Origin: Oceanobacillus jeddahensis
GTDB lineage: Bacteria; Bacillota; Bacilli; Bacillales; Amphibacillaceae
DNA: 64,000 bases
Reading direction: 5' to 3'
Assembly (NCBI RefSeq): GCF_000750635.1
Contig: NZ_CCDM010000005.1
Coordinates: forward strand, 248,001 to 312,000
Position numbers and translations under genes: made by a program. The first letter of the stretch is position 1. Every line of letters starts with the position of its first letter. This document shows, in pieces, positions 17,082 through 26,091 of the stretch. The notes below the pieces were generated by a model. That model saw only the letters and a list, made by a program, of their open reading frames with translations, made no database searches and was not told where the DNA came from.

Positions 17082-17612
17082 TTAACGCTTGTATTCTTCC
17101 ATCACCTTAATTAATTCACGCAAATAATCTGGTAAATCAGGTGGTCTTCTACTTGAAACAAGATGTCCGTCAGAAACTGCCGGCTCATTAACCCATGTTG
17201 CACCAGCATTCGTCATATCATCTTTAATTCCTGGTGTACTGGTTACCGTCTTACCTTCTAAAATATTGGCAGAAATTAATACCCAGCCGGCATGACAAAT
17301 TTGTCCGATCGGTTTTTGATGATCATTCATATGCTTTACGAAGTTGATCACTTCAGGGAAACGGCGAAGTTTATCCGGAGCCCATCCTCCAGGAACCAGA
17401 ATGGCATCATAATCTTCTGGATTTACTTCTGAGAAAGCATAATCAGATTCTGCCGGAACACCATATTTTCCAATATACTTTTGATTTGCTTCTTGTCCGA
17501 CTAAATCTACCTTGGCGCCTTCTTCACGTAAACGGTGAACAGGGTACCATAATTCCAAATCTTCAAAATCATGATCGACTAGTGCGATAACTTTTTGGTT
17601 TTGTAAACGCAA
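17082..17612 (-). CDS. DJ-1/PfpI family protein, YfkM-like
   Basis: A 176-residue DJ-1/PfpI domain. The nucleophile elbow is GQICHAGW (Cys near residue 104, His next to it), and an acidic residue at the active site is in DHDFEDLELWYP. DAILVPGGWAPDKLR and SRRPPDLPDYLRELI are typical of the YfkM/general stress protein 18 group. Members act as proteases, glyoxalases or deglycases; which applies is not evident. Likely cotranscribed with cvfC downstream. Confidence 0.82.
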   Translation of the reverse strand: MRLQNQKVIALVDHDFEDLELWYPVHRLREEGAKVDLVGQEANQKYIGKYGVPAESDYAFSEVNPEDYDAILVPGGWAPDKLRRFPEVINFVKHMNDHQKPIGQICHAGWVLISANILEGKTVTSTPGIKDDMTNAGATWVNEPAVSDGHLVSSRRPPDLPDYLRELIKVMEEYKR

Positions 17613-17701
17613 AATAATCCCTCCATTCTGTATAAAATAAGTTTAACAGACTGGTATAAAAATGACGATCAGAAAGCCTTCTAAGTCGATATATTTGAAT
17701 A

Positions 17702-17737
17702 GAAAAAGCCATCATCTCTTCAATAGGAGGTGATGGC
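17702..17737 (-). terminator. Terminator after ald
   Basis: On the minus strand GCCATCACCTC pairs imperfectly with GAGATGATGGC, followed by TTTTTC. It sits 15 bases beyond the ald stop codon. Confidence 0.82.
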
Positions 17738-17751
17738 AATTTTGATATAAT

Positions 17752-18867
17752 TTATTTTAAAGCATCCTGTACAGAAACATATTCATAATTTAAATCATTA
17801 GCAACTGCTTCATTCGTCACATGTCCATTCATTACATTCACACCGCTGGCAATAGGTGCGCTATTTTGAATGGCGCTTTCTACTCCTTGTTTCGCGATAT
17901 TAACTGCGTACGGTACCGTCACATTGGTTAACCCGACTGTAGCAGTACGTGGAACAGCGCCAGGAATATTTGCAACCGCATAATGAAGAACGTCATGTTT
18001 TACATAGATTGGGTCTTCATGCGTAGTCGGATGATCAACTGTTTCAAAGTTACCGCCCTGGTCAATGGCGACATCCACAATAACACTACCTGGTTGCATG
18101 GATTGGATCATTTCTTCTGATACAAGCTTCGGTGCTTTTCTACCTGGGATTAACACAGAACCAATCACGAGATCAGATTCTTTGACTGCCTCTTCAATAT
18201 TTAATGGATTAGACATCAATGTTTGAATACTGGAACCAAAAATCTCTTCCAGTTCACGGAGGCGCTGCGGATTCAAATCAATAATCGTAACATCCGCACC
18301 AAGACCGATAGCTACGCGGGCTGCATTTGTACCAACGACACCACCGCCGATAACGGTTACTTTTCCGCGTTTTACGCCAGGAATTCCGCCAAGTAAAATC
18401 CCTTTTCCACCTTCTGATTTCTCTAAATATTGTGCGCCGATCTGTGTAGCCATACGTCCGGCAACTTCGCTCATTGGTGTCAGAAGCGGAAGAGCGTTTC
18501 CTACTACAATGGTTTCATAGGCAATGGCTGTGACTCCTTTTTCGACAAGTTCTTCTGTTAGTCTTGTATCCGCTGCTAAATGAAGATAGGTGAATAGTAC
18601 TAATCCTTTCCGGAAATAGCTATACTCTGATTCAAGCGGTTCTTTTACCTTCATAATCATATCAGACCGTTCCCATACATCCTTTGCCTCTGTGATAATT
18701 TCTGCCCCTGCTTGCTTGTATTCTTCATCTGTAAAACCGCTGCCCAATCCTGCTTCTTTTTCAATAAGGATGGTTTGCCCGGATTGGACAAGGTTAACCA
18801 CTCCTGCTGGTGTCATTGCGACACGGTTTTCATTATTCTTTATTTCTCTAGGAACCCCAATAATCAT
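17752..18867 (-). CDS. ald: Alanine dehydrogenase
   Basis: A 371-residue enzyme starting [20 protein letters not shown], the AlaDH/PNT signature. The conserved Lys is in [13 protein letters not shown] and the catalytic His in YLHLAAD. The Rossmann motif is [12 protein letters not shown], followed by DLNPQRL, whose Asp sets NAD preference. It interconverts L-alanine and pyruvate plus ammonia. The ATG at 18867 has AAAGGGG upstream; a TTG two codons earlier is rejected. A PucR-family regulator gene lies just upstream on the same strand, and a cre-like site lies between. Confidence 0.95.
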   Translation of the reverse strand: MIIGVPREIKNNENRVAMTPAGVVNLVQSGQTILIEKEAGLGSGFTDEEYKQAGAEIITEAKDVWERSDMIMKVKEPLESEYSYFRKGLVLFTYLHLAADTRLTEELVEKGVTAIAYETIVVGNALPLLTPMSEVAGRMATQIGAQYLEKSEGGKGILLGGIPGVKRGKVTVIGGGVVGTNAARVAIGLGADVTIIDLNPQRLRELEEIFGSSIQTLMSNPLNIEEAVKESDLVIGSVLIPGRKAPKLVSEEMIQSMQPGSVIVDVAIDQGGNFETVDHPTTHEDPIYVKHDVLHYAVANIPGAVPRTATVGLTNVTVPYAVNIAKQGVESAIQNSAPIASGVNVMNGHVTNEAVANDLNYEYVSVQDALK

Positions 18868-18904
18868 GTTCAATCGCCCCTTTGTTAATCATTTATACTT
18901 ATAA

Positions 18905-18918
18905 TGGTAACGCTTTCT
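18905..18918. promoter_or_regulatory. Candidate cre (CcpA) site before ald
   Basis: TGGTAACGCTTTCT matches the 14-base cre consensus at 12 positions (mismatches at positions 3 and 14). It lies 38-51 bases upstream of the ald ATG, between ald and adeR. The site is nearly palindromic, so strand is not meaningful. Confidence 0.45.
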
Positions 18919-18982
18919 TTGTGGAAATTCATTAGGGAAATTAATGAATTAAGAGTATAGTATTTGTGTAAATACACAAACG

Positions 18983-20236
18983 CTAATTTTTTTCTAGTTT
19001 ATCAGCTAATAATTCTAAATAAACAGCTACTTTTTGATGCGGATTTTTTAAATCAAGGTTACTAATTTCATGAATTCGTTTTAATCGATAATTCATTGTA
19101 TTTGGGTGGATAAACAAAGCTTTTGCTGTACGGTGTACGTTCGAATCATGCTCCAAATATTTTTCTAAGGTGTACAATAAATTACTTTGCTGACGTTCAT
19201 CATATTGTTGCAGGCGATGAATGTATTTATTTGTATGATGGCGCTTTTGACGGTGTTCCTTCAAGATATCTATCCATTGAAATACACCTAAATCTTCATA
19301 AAGAAAACATGAAGATAATTCATTGGGAAACTTCTTTTGCAGTGAATTTGTCTGAAGAGCCTCTTCATAGGCGCGTGTCATATCTTTTGCTGAATCATAA
19401 ATTTGACTCGCCGCACCCTGCAGGAAAGTCAGCTGCAGCTGTGTACTTATTTTTTCCTGAAACTGTTCAATAAACTGATAAATTTTATCCGATGTATCGT
19501 GGTCCTTCCACAGTCGAACGAGTAAGATAAAGTCTTGATCGTCAAATAAACGGAAAATCGTATTCACCTGCATGACCGTTTCAGAAAGATAAGAAGCGTG
19601 CTTTTCAATTTGTGGTGTGATCTCATCTTCAAAATGGAAGATAACGATAGCCAGGCCATCCTGCAGTTTTATATTAAATTGTTTTTCATAGGACTGTATG
19701 GTACTTGTACTGACAAAATCAGCTGTTAACAGCTGCCAGAAAAAATCTTTATAAGCTTGCTCTGCATTTCTTCTTCCCGGCAGCTTTTGCAAGATAAATT
19801 TTTTCACCTGTCGGGTGGCTTCTTTTAGAATTTCCAAATCATCAGCAGAATATTCGTTTTCACCTGTATGTGCCCAAATAAAACCCAATATTTCGTTCTT
19901 CTTCCAGATGGAAATAGCGATTCGGTTTCCAAGCCCAATTTCTTTGATTTCAGGGATAATAACGGGCTGATCACTATCAATTAGTTTAGGCATTGCTCCG
20001 TTCTTCCACAAACCGTTAATGACTTTATCAGGGACTTTCCGGTTCATGATCGTACCGATTCGTGCTTCATCAATGTTTTCGGTATGTTTACTATATGCCA
20101 AAACGTAATGATTGGCATCCTCGATCGTAATCGGGCATACCAGTACCTCGCTAATCGTATCAGCAAGGTCGTCTAAGGAAGAAAAAGGCTTCTGCAGCGT
20201 CATTATTTTATGCTTTGCCGAATGAGAAGAATCCAT
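18983..20236 (-). CDS. adeR: PucR family transcriptional regulator, probably AdeR
   Basis: A 417-residue activator. Residues about 25-155 form a GAF-like sensory domain (GLGNRIAISIWKKNEILGF), then a CdaR-type degenerate GGDEF-like region. The C-terminal PucR helix-turn-helix is TLEKYLEHDSNVHRTAKALF and IHPNTMNYRLKRIHEI. In B. subtilis the PucR-type protein AdeR lies next to ald and activates it in response to alanine. Position and family support the same role here; the name is an inference. AAAGGAGGG precedes the ATG. Confidence 0.75.
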   Translation of the reverse strand: MDSSHSAKHKIMTLQKPFSSLDDLADTISEVLVCPITIEDANHYVLAYSKHTENIDEARIGTIMNRKVPDKVINGLWKNGAMPKLIDSDQPVIIPEIKEIGLGNRIAISIWKKNEILGFIWAHTGENEYSADDLEILKEATRQVKKFILQKLPGRRNAEQAYKDFFWQLLTADFVSTSTIQSYEKQFNIKLQDGLAIVIFHFEDEITPQIEKHASYLSETVMQVNTIFRLFDDQDFILLVRLWKDHDTSDKIYQFIEQFQEKISTQLQLTFLQGAASQIYDSAKDMTRAYEEALQTNSLQKKFPNELSSCFLYEDLGVFQWIDILKEHRQKRHHTNKYIHRLQQYDERQQSNLLYTLEKYLEHDSNVHRTAKALFIHPNTMNYRLKRIHEISNLDLKNPHQKVAVYLELLADKLEKN

Positions 20237-20380
20237 AAAGTGCCCTCCTTTATAAAAGATGTGGTCGAAATAGAAAACACATTATTTTGAATAAATTTAA
20301 TAATTTGTATACTTGCTTTTTATTGGTAAAATAGACTATCATTTTCCATAAGCAATCCATTTTATATATATTGGCTAAAA

Positions 20381-20409
20381 GTATATACATATTTTATTTT
20401 AGTATATAC
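20381..20409. promoter_or_regulatory. Paired GTATATAC boxes between adeR and the YkvI gene
   Basis: GTATATAC occurs at 20381-20388 and again at 20402-20409, centres 21 bases (two helical turns) apart. Each box is itself a palindrome. They lie in the divergent promoter region, 57-85 bases before the YkvI start. Spacing on one face of the helix suggests a dimer-of-dimers operator, but the region is AT-rich and chance is possible. Confidence 0.35.
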
Positions 20410-20465
20410 ACAAGAAGATTTCACCTGATATTTATAAGATGAAAAAGAACAAGAGGGGGAAACAC

Positions 20466-21536
20466 ATGAGAAAAATAATGAAAATCTTCGTTATTGCAAG
20501 CGCATTCATTGGAGTGATTGTAGGTGCCGGTTTTGCTTCAGGACAAGAAGTATTACAGTATTTTACAAGCTTTGGTACATGGGGGATTTTAGCTGCTTTT
20601 GTTTCAACAGTGCTTTTTGCGTATGTCGGTATGATGCTTGTCTGGTTAGGGAGCAGAGCACAAACAACTTCTTATAATGAAGTAATTTATAAGATTAGCG
20701 GGAAATACTTCGGCTTTATCGTTGATTGTGTTCTTGTATTTACTGTGTTCGGCGTAGGAGTAGTTATGCTTGCTGGCGCTGGAGCAAATCTTAATCAACA
20801 GTTTGGACTGCCTCATATTGTAGGTGCTGTTCTTATGTCTGTATTAGTACTTTTAACCGGTATGTTAAAGGTAGATAAAGTGGTTGCGATTATTAGTAGT
20901 ATTACGCCATTTCTAATCCTGTTTGTGATTATTATTTCTATTTATAGTTTTACAACGATGGATGGGTCTTTTTCAGAATTGGATAGTACGGCAAGAAGTC
21001 ATGGACCATTTTTTCCTAATTGGTTTATCGCAGGATTAAATTATGCAACCTTCAATACATCTGTTGGTGCAGCAATGTCTATCGTGATGGGAAGTGCAGA
21101 AAAAGATAGAAAAACAGCTGCTATTGGCGGTTTAGTAGGTGGTATTGGACTTGGTGTGTTAATCCTTCTTAGTCATTTTGCTATTTTTGCAAAGATTGAA
21201 GAAGTCGGTAATTTGGAAATGCCGATGTTAGGTATTGTGAATAATGTTTCACCGGTATTAGGTATTATTATGGCGATTGTTCTATTTGGAATGATTTTTA
21301 ATACGGCAATTAGTATGTTCTTTGCATTTGTTGCCAGATTTGCAAAAGCAGAAACGAAGAAATTTAATATTATTTTAGCGATAACGCTGGTCGCCGGGTT
21401 TATACTGAGCTTTGTCGGTTTTACAGATTTAGTTTCTAAATTCTATACGTTGATTGGATATATGGGATTAGCTTTGATTGTTGTTCTGATTATCACACCG
21501 TTTAGACTTAAAAAAATTAAATTTGATGACAAATGA
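20466..21536 (+). CDS. YkvI family membrane transporter
   Basis: A 356-residue membrane protein with about 10 segments. The start IFVIASAFIGVIVGAGFASGQE is the YkvI/LeuT-fold signature with a broken first helix (GAGFASGQE). NYATFNTSVGAAMSIVMG forms the matching segment 6 region. This family belongs to the amino-acid transporter superfamily; substrates are unknown. The ATG at 20466 follows GAGGGGGA; the ATG at 20439 has no ribosome site. Divergent from adeR-ald, it may supply an amino acid such as alanine, which is speculative. Confidence 0.78.
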   Translation: MRKIMKIFVIASAFIGVIVGAGFASGQEVLQYFTSFGTWGILAAFVSTVLFAYVGMMLVWLGSRAQTTSYNEVIYKISGKYFGFIVDCVLVFTVFGVGVVMLAGAGANLNQQFGLPHIVGAVLMSVLVLLTGMLKVDKVVAIISSITPFLILFVIIISIYSFTTMDGSFSELDSTARSHGPFFPNWFIAGLNYATFNTSVGAAMSIVMGSAEKDRKTAAIGGLVGGIGLGVLILLSHFAIFAKIEEVGNLEMPMLGIVNNVSPVLGIIMAIVLFGMIFNTAISMFFAFVARFAKAETKKFNIILAITLVAGFILSFVGFTDLVSKFYTLIGYMGLALIVVLIITPFRLKKIKFDDK

Positions 21537-21574
21537 TGCACGTGTGAAAAAGAAGGAAAGGTAAAGTGAACTAT

Positions 21575-21631
21575 AGTGCCGGCCATCGGAATTTGATTTA
21601 TTCACGCAAGTTCTGATGACCGGGACTTTTT
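21575..21631 (+). terminator. Imperfect terminator after the YkvI gene
   Basis: AGTGCCGGCCATCGGAA pairs imperfectly with TTCTGATGACCGGGACT, followed by TTTT. Two mismatches and a G-U lie in an otherwise 17-bp stem. Confidence 0.65.
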
Positions 21632-21714
21632 GCATACGTCGCATACCCTGAAAACCCGGTAGAAGGAGTATAACCATATTTCAAGGAAGGATTTCTAAGA
21701 AGAACGATATCGGA

Positions 21715-22191
21715 TTAATGGAATAGATTTTTAAGCCTTGAAACAATTCCTCTTGATGGTGTACTATTTTTTTCTGTGCTTCCCTTTGAATCTTCTGTTT
21801 CCTTTGGAGCTTCCATGTTCTCTATATCTTTGAGGTAAATATGTTCTGCATCTATAGCATAAGCATAAGTGAGTACTAAACCAATCTCGGTATCATTCTC
21901 TTGATTACTTACCGTTGTATGAGGAATAGAAAAGCGATCTGCAAGTGCTTTTTCTTCTTTTAAAAATTGGTATGAAATATTGCCATTCAATAATATTTTA
22001 GCCTTTGGATGCTGTTTTAATTGGCGTTCTAACTCAGCGAGCCCTTTATTAGACATTACCTCTCCAATGGTTAAAACAAAGGCAATGCGTTCCCGCAATG
22101 TACCAAGAAACATTTTCCGTTCGCTTTCTTTGGGCAGGCGTGTTCCATACATACCTTCTTGAAGGTAATCATCTACATTTTTTTTGCTCAT
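21715..22191 (-). CDS. YueI family protein (DUF1694)
   Basis: A 158-residue soluble protein. VDDYLQEGMYGTRLPKESE, then RKMFLGTLRERIAFVLTIGE and LKQHPKAKILLNGNISYQFL, are typical of the YueI family, conserved in Bacilli and of unknown function. The last 35 residues are a charged, Ser/Lys-rich tail that looks disordered. Confidence 0.85.
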   Translation of the reverse strand: MSKKNVDDYLQEGMYGTRLPKESERKMFLGTLRERIAFVLTIGEVMSNKGLAELERQLKQHPKAKILLNGNISYQFLKEEKALADRFSIPHTTVSNQENDTEIGLVLTYAYAIDAEHIYLKDIENMEAPKETEDSKGSTEKNSTPSRGIVSRLKNLFH

Positions 22192-22256
22192 TTTATTTCA
22201 TCCTTTTAATCCATTTTCAAGTTGCTGTTTATCTGTATCAGCAATTTTTACACTTT

Positions 22257-22350
22257 AAGAAAGTATAAAGAATTCAAGGAATAAAGTATAAGTGTAACTA
22301 AGGCATTCTCGAAAGGCTTGCACTCAAGAGTATAAAGGATTCTAAGAAAG
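22257..22350 (+). repeat. Dispersed repeat family 3 (AAGTGTAACTAAGGC block)
   Basis: Shares ATAAGTGTAACTAAGGC (22288-22304) exactly with the block at 1154-1170. As there, it is preceded by TAAGAAAGTATAAA and followed at some distance by TTCTAAGAA. A weaker copy (AACTAAGGCATTC, then GGATTCTAAGAA) lies at 63319-63360. The flanking gene-free DNA to 22534 holds nothing else recognisable. Confidence 0.55.
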
Positions 22351-22534
22351 CAATACACGCTTTCAAGGCTCCCTTTAAAGAATGTCAAGTTCTCTTTAGA
22401 TATTCTTTATTCTCCATCTAATGTACCCTATTGTTGTATTTCAAGCAAAGAAAATCATTCCAATTTCCTATTTTTCTTTGATCAGGTAAGCTGAAATAAA
22501 AATAGGTTTCCTAATAAAAAATCATGCGGAGAGT

Positions 22535-22624
22535 TTTATCGCAGTGTAACTGGATAGGGCGGGGACTGGGACTGCGATTACTCGCCCCATCGAAAAACCT
22601 CCACTGAAGGAAGATTCACTTTAT
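22535..22624 (+). repeat. Dispersed repeat family 2, copy at 22.5 kb
   Basis: Begins TTTATCGCAGTGTAACTGG and ends AAGATTCACTTTAT. It holds the unit GGGACTGCGATTACTCGCCC. Other copies are at 43351 and 44096. Its right half is shared with the longest family 1 copies (28212, 48309), showing modular exchange between the families. Confidence 0.75.
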
Positions 22625-22683
22625 AAAAAATGTTAAGATAAGATAAGCTATGTTAGAAATATTTTGTGAAATGAGGGATTAAT

Positions 22684-23631
22684 ATGAAGCTGCATTCCAG
22701 AAAGCCGATGAAACTCCATCATAGTATTTCGCTTATTGATGGATTTGATTTTGGTGTAAGTGGCAGAACCGGTTCTTATATCATTGAAGAAGATGAACTT
22801 ACCATTGTTGAAACAGGGCCTAGTCCCGCAGTACCTTATATTAAGAAAGGTTTAGAGGAATTAGGATATACATTTGCAGATGTGAAACATATTATTGTAA
22901 CACATGTTCATTTAGACCATGCTGGTGGAGCAGGGCGTTTATTAGAGCTGTGTCCCAACGCTATTTTATATGTTCATCCAAAAGGAAAAAGACATCTTGT
23001 TGATCCGAAGAAATTGGCGGCAGGAGCCCGGGCTATTTATGGAGAGCGTTTTTCCGAATTATATGATCCGATCGTACCAGCCGCGGAAGAAAGAATTGTG
23101 GAAAAAACAGAAGGCGATATATTACAAATTGGAGAAGAGCGGGTATTAGAGTTTTGGGATACTCCGGGGCATGCCAGACACCATTTAGGCATTTATGATC
23201 GACTAAGTAACGGGATGTTTACAGGAGATACAGCTGGAATTCAATATGAACAATTGTTTCCACATGGAGTGAACTTCTTTTTGCCTTCTACTTCTCCTAA
23301 CCACTTTGATCCAGATGCGATGAGACATTCTTTGCAACGATTCCGTGAGAAACAATTAGATTATATCTATTTCGGGCATTTTGGGGAAACAGATTTAGTA
23401 GAAGAAGCGCTGGATTGGGCAGGGGCATGGCTGGATATTTTTGTGAAAAAAGCAGAGACTGCGTTTGCAAAAGGACAAAGCTATGATGAGATTGCAGAAA
23501 GTCTGTTAAAATATGTGCAAGCGGAGCTTCGGGAGCAGGGAATAGCCGATGACCATGAGGTTTATCAGATGATTCATATAGACTTGCAATTAAGCGCACT
23601 TGGCATGATAGATTATTTGCAGAAAAAGTAA
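22684..23631 (+). CDS. MBL-fold metallo-hydrolase
   Basis: A 315-residue metallo-beta-lactamase fold. The metal motif is HVHLDH (HxHxDH) near residue 75, followed by TPGHARHH and FTGDTAG with the bridging Asp, and FGHFGE near the C-terminal end of the fold. The last 80 residues are helical. This layout is seen in uncharacterised Bacillaceae hydrolases; the substrate is unknown. GAGGG lies upstream of the ATG. A terminator follows at 23698. Confidence 0.82.
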   Translation: MKLHSRKPMKLHHSISLIDGFDFGVSGRTGSYIIEEDELTIVETGPSPAVPYIKKGLEELGYTFADVKHIIVTHVHLDHAGGAGRLLELCPNAILYVHPKGKRHLVDPKKLAAGARAIYGERFSELYDPIVPAAEERIVEKTEGDILQIGEERVLEFWDTPGHARHHLGIYDRLSNGMFTGDTAGIQYEQLFPHGVNFFLPSTSPNHFDPDAMRHSLQRFREKQLDYIYFGHFGETDLVEEALDWAGAWLDIFVKKAETAFAKGQSYDEIAESLLKYVQAELREQGIADDHEVYQMIHIDLQLSALGMIDYLQKK

Positions 23632-23697
23632 ATATAGAGGTGAATGTTCCATCCTGACTAAATAAAATGGGGAAGGACACCTTCTTTTAATAAAAAA

Positions 23698-23736
23698 AGA
23701 AAAGAAGTGCCGTTTGAGCACTTTCTTTTCTGTTTT
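23698..23736 (+). terminator. Terminator after the MBL-fold gene
   Basis: AGAAAAGAAGTGC pairs with GCACTTTCTTTTCT (one bulged base), followed by GTTTT. Confidence 0.75.
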
Positions 23737-23759
23737 CACGAAAGGGAGGCAGAGCAAAA

Positions 23760-23876
23760 TTGAGAAAAAAGTTGCGCATTATTACTGTTTTTTTATTAGG
23801 TTTGATTATTGGGCTCTTCCTAATGCCTGAGTTATTTCAGATGTTCGACATTTCATTTTTCCGATTGTTTGATTAA
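23760..23876 (+). CDS. Small single-span membrane protein, 38 residues
   Basis: A TTG start preceded by AAGGGAGG at 10 bases gives a 38-residue protein. A positive N-terminus (RKKLR) leads into one hydrophobic helix (IITVFLLGLIIGLFLMPELF), ending FFRLFD. The strong ribosome site and the classic small membrane protein layout support a real gene; it is too short for standard gene calling. It sits between a terminator and the convergent exoA, 14 bases from its stop. Function unknown. Confidence 0.55.
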   Translation: MRKKLRIITVFLLGLIIGLFLMPELFQMFDISFFRLFD

Positions 23877-23890
23877 ATAATGAATGTCAT

Positions 23891-24655
23891 TTAGTCCATG
23901 TTTAAATTTATTTCCAGGCTTACTGGACAATGGTCGCTACCAAGTGTATCCCGATGAACCTCCATGTTTTCCAGATATTTTTCTAAAGACGTGGAAATAA
24001 TTACATAATCAATACGCCAGCCGATATTTCTTTCGCGGATGGTTTTCATGTAAGACCACCAGGTGAAAATATCATCGCGTTCAGGATAGAAAAAGCGTAA
24101 TGTGTCTGTGAAACCATTAGTTAAGATCCGTGTCATTTTCTCCCGTTCTTCTTGAGTGAATCCAGAGTTCCCGTGATTTGTTTTATCATTTTTTAAATCG
24201 ATTTCCTGATGAGCTACATTTAAATCTCCGCAATAAATCACCGGCTTTTTCGCATCCAGTTCCTGCAAATAATGAAACATTTTATCTTCCCATTCCAACC
24301 GTTCTTCCAGGCGGGTTAAATCTCGTTTTGAGTTAGGTGTATAGACATTGACGAGGTAAAATGCCGGATATTCTAATGTGATTATTCTTCCTTCCGGTTC
24401 GGTTTCCCCCTCTTGAAAACCGTAAGAAACATGGAGCGGCTCATGCTTTGTAAAGATTGCTGTTCCTGAATAGCCTTTCCTTTCTGCGTAATTCCAATAT
24501 TGATAATACCCTTCCAAATCCAATTCAATTTGCCCTGCCTGCAGTTTTGTTTCTTGTAAACAGAAAAAATCGGCATCTATTTCATGAAAGAAATCTAAGA
24601 ACCCTTTTCGAACACAGGCTCTGATTCCATTGACATTCCAAGTAGTTAATTTCAT
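23891..24655 (-). CDS. exoA: Exodeoxyribonuclease III / AP endonuclease
   Basis: A 254-residue EEP-fold nuclease starting MKLTTWNVNGIRACVRKG. Active-site motifs are CLQETKLQ (metal-binding Glu), YTPNSKRDL (catalytic Tyr region), YCGDLNVAHQEIDLKN (Asp and Asn) and GSDHCPV (Asp-His pair). It cuts DNA at abasic sites in base-excision repair and has 3'-5' exonuclease activity. Length and motifs are normal for ExoA/Xth. Confidence 0.95.
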   Translation of the reverse strand: MKLTTWNVNGIRACVRKGFLDFFHEIDADFFCLQETKLQAGQIELDLEGYYQYWNYAERKGYSGTAIFTKHEPLHVSYGFQEGETEPEGRIITLEYPAFYLVNVYTPNSKRDLTRLEERLEWEDKMFHYLQELDAKKPVIYCGDLNVAHQEIDLKNDKTNHGNSGFTQEEREKMTRILTNGFTDTLRFFYPERDDIFTWWSYMKTIRERNIGWRIDYVIISTSLEKYLENMEVHRDTLGSDHCPVSLEINLNMD

Positions 24656-24915
24656 CTGACTGTCTTCCTTCCTGTAAATATCGTACAGTTAGTTATTCTA
24701 TCATATTTAGATGGGAAAGAGCTTTCTTTTATATAAAGAGTAGAATTATTGAGATTTTTCGATTTCTACTAGAGAGTAACTGTAATTTATTGAAAAACAC
24801 CGCAGGAATGCCCTAATTGTTCGGAGAAATATATATTTTCACTGGTATTCGCATGTATAAAAATAAAAAAATAATCTTTAGCAGACGAAAAAACTGAAAT
24901 TTAATAAAAAATCTA

Positions 24916-24976
24916 TTGTTTTTCTTCTGTATTATGCATATAATACACTTACAAGATGTACTAATGTATTAATACA
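24916..24976 (+). promoter_or_regulatory. Promoter and palindrome before the GntR-ABC operon
   Basis: TATAAT (24939-24944) lies 17 bases after TTGTTT (24916-24921). A perfect 12-base palindrome TGTATTAATACA follows at 24965-24976, about 40 bases before the GntR start, near the expected transcription start. It is a candidate autoregulatory operator for the YtrA-type repressor encoded first in the operon. The rest of the interval from 24656 shows nothing else. Confidence 0.5.
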
Positions 24977-25016
24977 GTAAACACTTATGTACAATAAGAA
25001 TGAGGTGAGAAATTGG

Positions 25017-25409
25017 ATGGCTATCCGATTTGATAAGCGTGAAGCTGTGTATATTCAGGTGATCAGGTATTTTAAAGAACAGATTGCAATTGGAGAAATA
25101 AAGTCTGGTCAGGAAATTCCTTCACGCAGAGAGTTAGCACAGCAATTGAAAATTAATCCGAATACCGTACAGCGAGCTTATAAAGAAATGGAGGAGGAAG
25201 GCTTGATTTATACGGATGGAAATAAACCAAGTATTATTACAAAAGAAATGGATCGAATTAAAGAAATACGTGAAAGTTTAATTACGGAAGCAATTGATCA
25301 ATTTGTAGATCGTATCACCTCTTTGCAAATCCCAAAGGAACAAGTTTTTGAACTTGTGCAAATAAAATTAAACGAGCTGGGCAAGGAGGATAAAGAAAAG
25401 CATGATTAA
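25017..25409 (+). CDS. GntR family regulator, YtrA type
   Basis: A 130-residue short GntR protein. The winged helix-turn-helix is QIAIGEIKSGQEIPSRRELA, then KINPNTVQRAYKEMEEEGL. The C-terminal segment is only about 60 residues, as in the YtrA subfamily, which typically represses its own ABC transporter operon. The ATG at 25017 follows GAGGTGAG at 7 bases; an ATG at 24987 lacks a ribosome site. Its 3' end overlaps the ATPase gene by 8 bases. Confidence 0.88.
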   Translation: MAIRFDKREAVYIQVIRYFKEQIAIGEIKSGQEIPSRRELAQQLKINPNTVQRAYKEMEEEGLIYTDGNKPSIITKEMDRIKEIRESLITEAIDQFVDRITSLQIPKEQVFELVQIKLNELGKEDKEKHD

Positions 25410-26091
25410 ATTGACAGGTGTAGAGAAAAAGTATGGGAGAAAAAAGGTTTTAAACGGAATTACTTTTGAAGCAGACAAAGGTCAGATTACCTGTTTAATC
25501 GGAATTAATGGTGCAGGGAAAACAACCATCCTTCAATCTATTATGGGGCTGACTCCTTATCAAAAAGGAGAAATTACAATTGATGATGAAAAGCTGTCTC
25601 CACAAGTAATGGAGAAAATAACATATATTCCAGATACAATGACCCTTTTGCCTAAAATGCGGATCAAGGACGCTTTTCAATTTATGAAAGATTTCTATCA
25701 AAACTGGAATGGGGAGCGGGCAAAAGAAATTTTAGAGTTCTTTAAGCTGAAAGAAGATGAACGTATTTCCCAATTATCTAAAGGCAATACAGCAAAAGTG
25801 AATTTATTAATGGGGTTGGCGATGGATGCAGATTATATATTAATGGATGAACCTTTCTCCGGCATCGATATCTTCAGTAGAGAACAGATTGCAGATGTGT
25901 TTACCAGCCATCTAGTCGAAGATCGTGGTGTTATCATCACAACACATGAGATCAGTGATATTGAACATTTAATTGATAAGGCTGTTTTACTGGCTGACGG
26001 TGTGGTGAAAAAAGAATTTATGACAGAGCAGCTAAGAGAGACTGAAGGGAAATCTGTTATTGATGTGATGAGGGAGGTATATCAGGGATGA
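25402..26091 (+). CDS. ABC transporter ATP-binding protein
   Basis: A 229-residue ATPase. Walker A is GINGAGKTT (residues 34-42), the signature is the variant QLSKGNTAK in place of LSGGQ, Walker B is YILMDEPF, and the H-loop is TTHEISD. The LSKGN variant is common in YtrB/BcrA-type exporters of membrane-active compounds. It overlaps genes on both sides, so the operon is translationally coupled. The substrate is unknown. Confidence 0.88.
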   Translation: MIKLTGVEKKYGRKKVLNGITFEADKGQITCLIGINGAGKTTILQSIMGLTPYQKGEITIDDEKLSPQVMEKITYIPDTMTLLPKMRIKDAFQFMKDFYQNWNGERAKEILEFFKLKEDERISQLSKGNTAKVNLLMGLAMDADYILMDEPFSGIDIFSREQIADVFTSHLVEDRGVIITTHEISDIEHLIDKAVLLADGVVKKEFMTEQLRETEGKSVIDVMREVYQG

